Positions 22,275-23,695 of a stretch of DNA of 23,695 nucleotides are shown here, piece by piece; the first letter of the stretch is position 1, and every line of letters begins with the position of its first letter. Source of the stretch: Neisseriaceae bacterium (GTDB lineage: Bacteria > Pseudomonadota > Gammaproteobacteria > Burkholderiales > Neisseriaceae); contig JASLDB010000109.1 of the NCBI GenBank assembly GCA_030151665.1, positions 1 through 23,695 on the forward strand, read 5' to 3'. The notes below the pieces were generated by a model. That model ran no database searches. It was not told the DNA's origin and saw only the letters and a list, made by a program, of their open reading frames with translations. Both the position numbers and the translations under genes were made by a program.

Positions 22275-23419
22275 TGGAATTTTTTGATTATGGCACGTTA
22301 AAAATCATTTGGTGGCTGCTGATTGGCGTGTTGTTGGTGGGTTTTACCGTGATGGATGGTCACGACATGGGCGTGGGTGCTTTATTGCCATTTGTTGGTA
22401 AAACCGATGAAGAGCGCCGCGCCGCCATTAACACGGTTGCACCACACTGGGACGGCAACCAAGTTTGGTTTATTACAGCTGGTGGTGCTATTTTTGCGGC
22501 ATTCCCTTTTATTTATGCCACAGCATTTTCAGGCTTGTATTGGGCGATGTTGGTGGTTTTGTTTGCCTTGTTTTTGCGCCCAGTGGGGTTTGATTACCGC
22601 AGTAAAATGCCAAGCAAACGCTGGCGCAATAACTGGGACTGGGCATTATTCATTGGCAGCTTTGTGCCACCTGTGATTTTTGGTGTGGCATTTGGTAATT
22701 TGTTACAAGGCGTGCCATTTCATTTTGACGATACTTTGCGTTCTTTCTATACCGGTTCATTTTGGGCATTATTAAACCCATTCGCCTTATTGTGTGGTGT
22801 GGTGTCTTCGAGCATGGTGATTGCCCATGGTGGTGTGTATTTAACTCACCGTACTGAAGGCGCGATGCAAGCGCGTGCACGTCGCTTTAGCCGTATTACT
22901 ATTATGTTGTCATTGATTGGCTTTACTTTGGCAGGTGTGTGGGTGAGCACGGGCATTTCAGGTTATGTGATGACAAGTGCGGTGAACCCCAATATGCTGC
23001 CTGATCCAACGACCAAAACCGTGGTGCGAGAAATGGGCGCTTGGTTGCACAATTTCCAAGCCAAACCCATTTTGTGGATGGTGCCTGCTTTGGCTTATGT
23101 GGGTTTTGGTTTGTCATTTGTTTTACTAAAAGGGCAAAAGACATTTTGGGCGTTTTGGACTTCAGCTGTGGCGATTATTGGTATTATCGGTACGGCTGGC
23201 GTGGCAATGTTCCCATTTATGATGCCATCTTCGTCTAATCCCAATATGAGCTTGACCTTGTGGGACAGTGCATCGAGCCAGTTAACCTTGGGGGTGATGT
23301 TGGTGGTGGCATTGATTTTTGTGCCTATTATTTTGCTATACACCCGTTGGGCTTATAGTGTGATGCGTGGCAAAGTAACGACTGATTATGTGCGTGAAAA
23401 CAGCCATACACTTTATTAA
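22274..23419 (+). CDS. cydB: Cytochrome bd ubiquinol oxidase subunit II
   Basis: 381 residues (E. coli 379), about eight membrane helices. The N-terminus WWLLIGVLLVGFTVMDGHDM and the conserved NTVAPHWDGNQVWFITAGGA (about 53-72) are family marks. D28 in the first helix and W59-D60 in APHWDGNQVW are the usual polar residues of CydB. It pairs with CydA and stabilises the haem sites. The ribosome site GGAG lies in the end of cydA (AAGGAGAGC) and translation is coupled by TAATG. The C-terminus ends TDYVRENSHTLY. cydX follows after 18 bases. Confidence 0.97.
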   Translation: MEFFDYGTLKIIWWLLIGVLLVGFTVMDGHDMGVGALLPFVGKTDEERRAAINTVAPHWDGNQVWFITAGGAIFAAFPFIYATAFSGLYWAMLVVLFALFLRPVGFDYRSKMPSKRWRNNWDWALFIGSFVPPVIFGVAFGNLLQGVPFHFDDTLRSFYTGSFWALLNPFALLCGVVSSSMVIAHGGVYLTHRTEGAMQARARRFSRITIMLSLIGFTLAGVWVSTGISGYVMTSAVNPNMLPDPTTKTVVREMGAWLHNFQAKPILWMVPALAYVGFGLSFVLLKGQKTFWAFWTSAVAIIGIIGTAGVAMFPFMMPSSSNPNMSLTLWDSASSQLTLGVMLVVALIFVPIILLYTRWAYSVMRGKVTTDYVRENSHTLY

Positions 23420-23437
23420 TTTAGCTAAGGAGACAAT

Positions 23438-23569
23438 ATGTGGTATTTCGCTTGGGTATTGGGAGTGACACTGGCAGTGTCCTTGGGGATTTTGAATGTG
23501 TTGTGGGGAGAGTTTGAGGAAGACCGTAAACAGGCTACTGACAATCAAGCTGGTGTGGGTCATGAGTAG
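23438..23569 (+). CDS. cydX: CydX small subunit of cytochrome bd oxidase
   Basis: 43 residues (E. coli CydX 37). AAGGAG (23427-23432) is 5 bases before the ATG. The start MWYFAWVLGVTLAVSLGIL is the CydX signature: MWYFAW, then one membrane helix. The acidic tail (WGEFEEDRKQ) is also typical and includes the conserved Glu region. CydX stabilises the haems of CydAB. The last codons overlap the next gene: ATGAGTAG carries that gene's ATG (23562) and the cydX stop. Confidence 0.92.
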   Translation: MWYFAWVLGVTLAVSLGILNVLWGEFEEDRKQATDNQAGVGHE

Positions 23570-23695
23570 CGAAACCACTCAGACTGAGGTTCAGCCACAA
23601 TCGACTTGGCATTGGCCTTTGTTTATCTGGGGCATGGTGATTATGATTGTGGTTAATGCTTGGCCAAGCATTTTGGTGAATCCTGAAACAGGTAA
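23562..23695 (+). CDS. Probable YbgE-like cyd-operon membrane protein, N-terminal part (cut by the window edge)
   Basis: 44 complete codons from ATG 23562, with no stop before the edge. It overlaps the end of cydX by 8 bases, so translation is coupled. The N-terminus MSSETTQTEVQPQSTWHW is polar, then one helix PLFIWGMVIMIVVNAWPSIL begins and VNPETG follows. Gene order (cydA-cydB-cydX-here) and a first helix ending in a short loop fit the YbgE/CydE family. Too little is visible for a firm call, and another small membrane protein of the operon cannot be excluded. Confidence 0.45.
   Translation, partial: MSSETTQTEVQPQSTWHWPLFIWGMVIMIVVNAWPSILVNPETG

Noticed and set aside
22994..23005. ATGCTGCCTGAT in cydB as a true DNA-uptake sequence
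   Set aside because: It encodes conserved-looking cydB residues (Met-Leu-Pro-Asp) and a single 10/12 match in coding DNA can be chance.

Overview
The window looks like ordinary chromosome from a betaproteobacterium, most likely a member of the Neisseriales/Neisseriaceae, of moderate to low G+C with A/T-rich intergenic DNA. The clues are a PhaM-type granule protein next to dnaE, an RpfE-type gene overlapping recJ, a tonB-exbB-exbD operon in that order, a permease-less EIIA(Man)-HPr-EI cluster, and an inverted pair of sequences resembling a Neisseriaceae DNA-uptake sequence behind hpt. I see no rRNA, tRNA, CRISPR array, transposase, phage gene or clear sign of horizontal transfer. Genus and species cannot be fixed from this.

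Layout. Positions 1-327 (-) hold the N-terminal part of a secreted Sel1-repeat protein. 675-4403 (+) carries a short PhaM-like protein and dnaE (DNA polymerase III alpha), closed by a bidirectional terminator shared with the convergent potassium/proton antiporter cvrA (4452-6173, -). Then come a glycine-zipper lipoprotein (6525-6728, -) and the tonB-exbB-exbD iron-uptake energisation operon (8729-6830, -) with a candidate Fur box. A LysE/RhtB exporter (8897-9541, +) meets recJ tail to tail; recJ is translationally coupled to an RpfE-type protein (12248-9538, -). On the plus strand follow an M23 envelope peptidase, a Spy/CpxP-like Met-rich periplasmic protein and tex (12520-16968), each closed by a strong hairpin. 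The minus strand then carries the EIIA-ptsH-ptsI phosphorelay (19459-17025) and hpt (20124-19573). The window ends in a cytochrome bd operon, cydP-cydA-cydB-cydX plus the start of a probable ybgE-like gene (20501-23695, +).

How the genes work together. TonB, ExbB and ExbD form one energy-transducing complex. EIIA, HPr and EI form a phosphate relay without a sugar permease here, so probably regulatory. CydA and CydB form the L-type quinol oxidase, with CydX, CydP and perhaps YbgE as small accessory membrane proteins. DnaE and RecJ serve replication and repair. The M23 peptidase and the Spy-like protein serve the envelope.

Several starts are non-ATG (GTG for cydP, TTG for the M23 peptidase). 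Several others should be shorter than the longest open frame (dnaE, lysE, the glycine-zipper lipoprotein, EIIA, recJ). I found no clearly new biological system. The items most worth a second look are the cydP upstream region, the uptake-sequence-like inverted pair, the Arg-to-Thr change in EI, the Met-rich tandem repeat in the Spy-like protein, and the short PhaM-like gene in front of dnaE.
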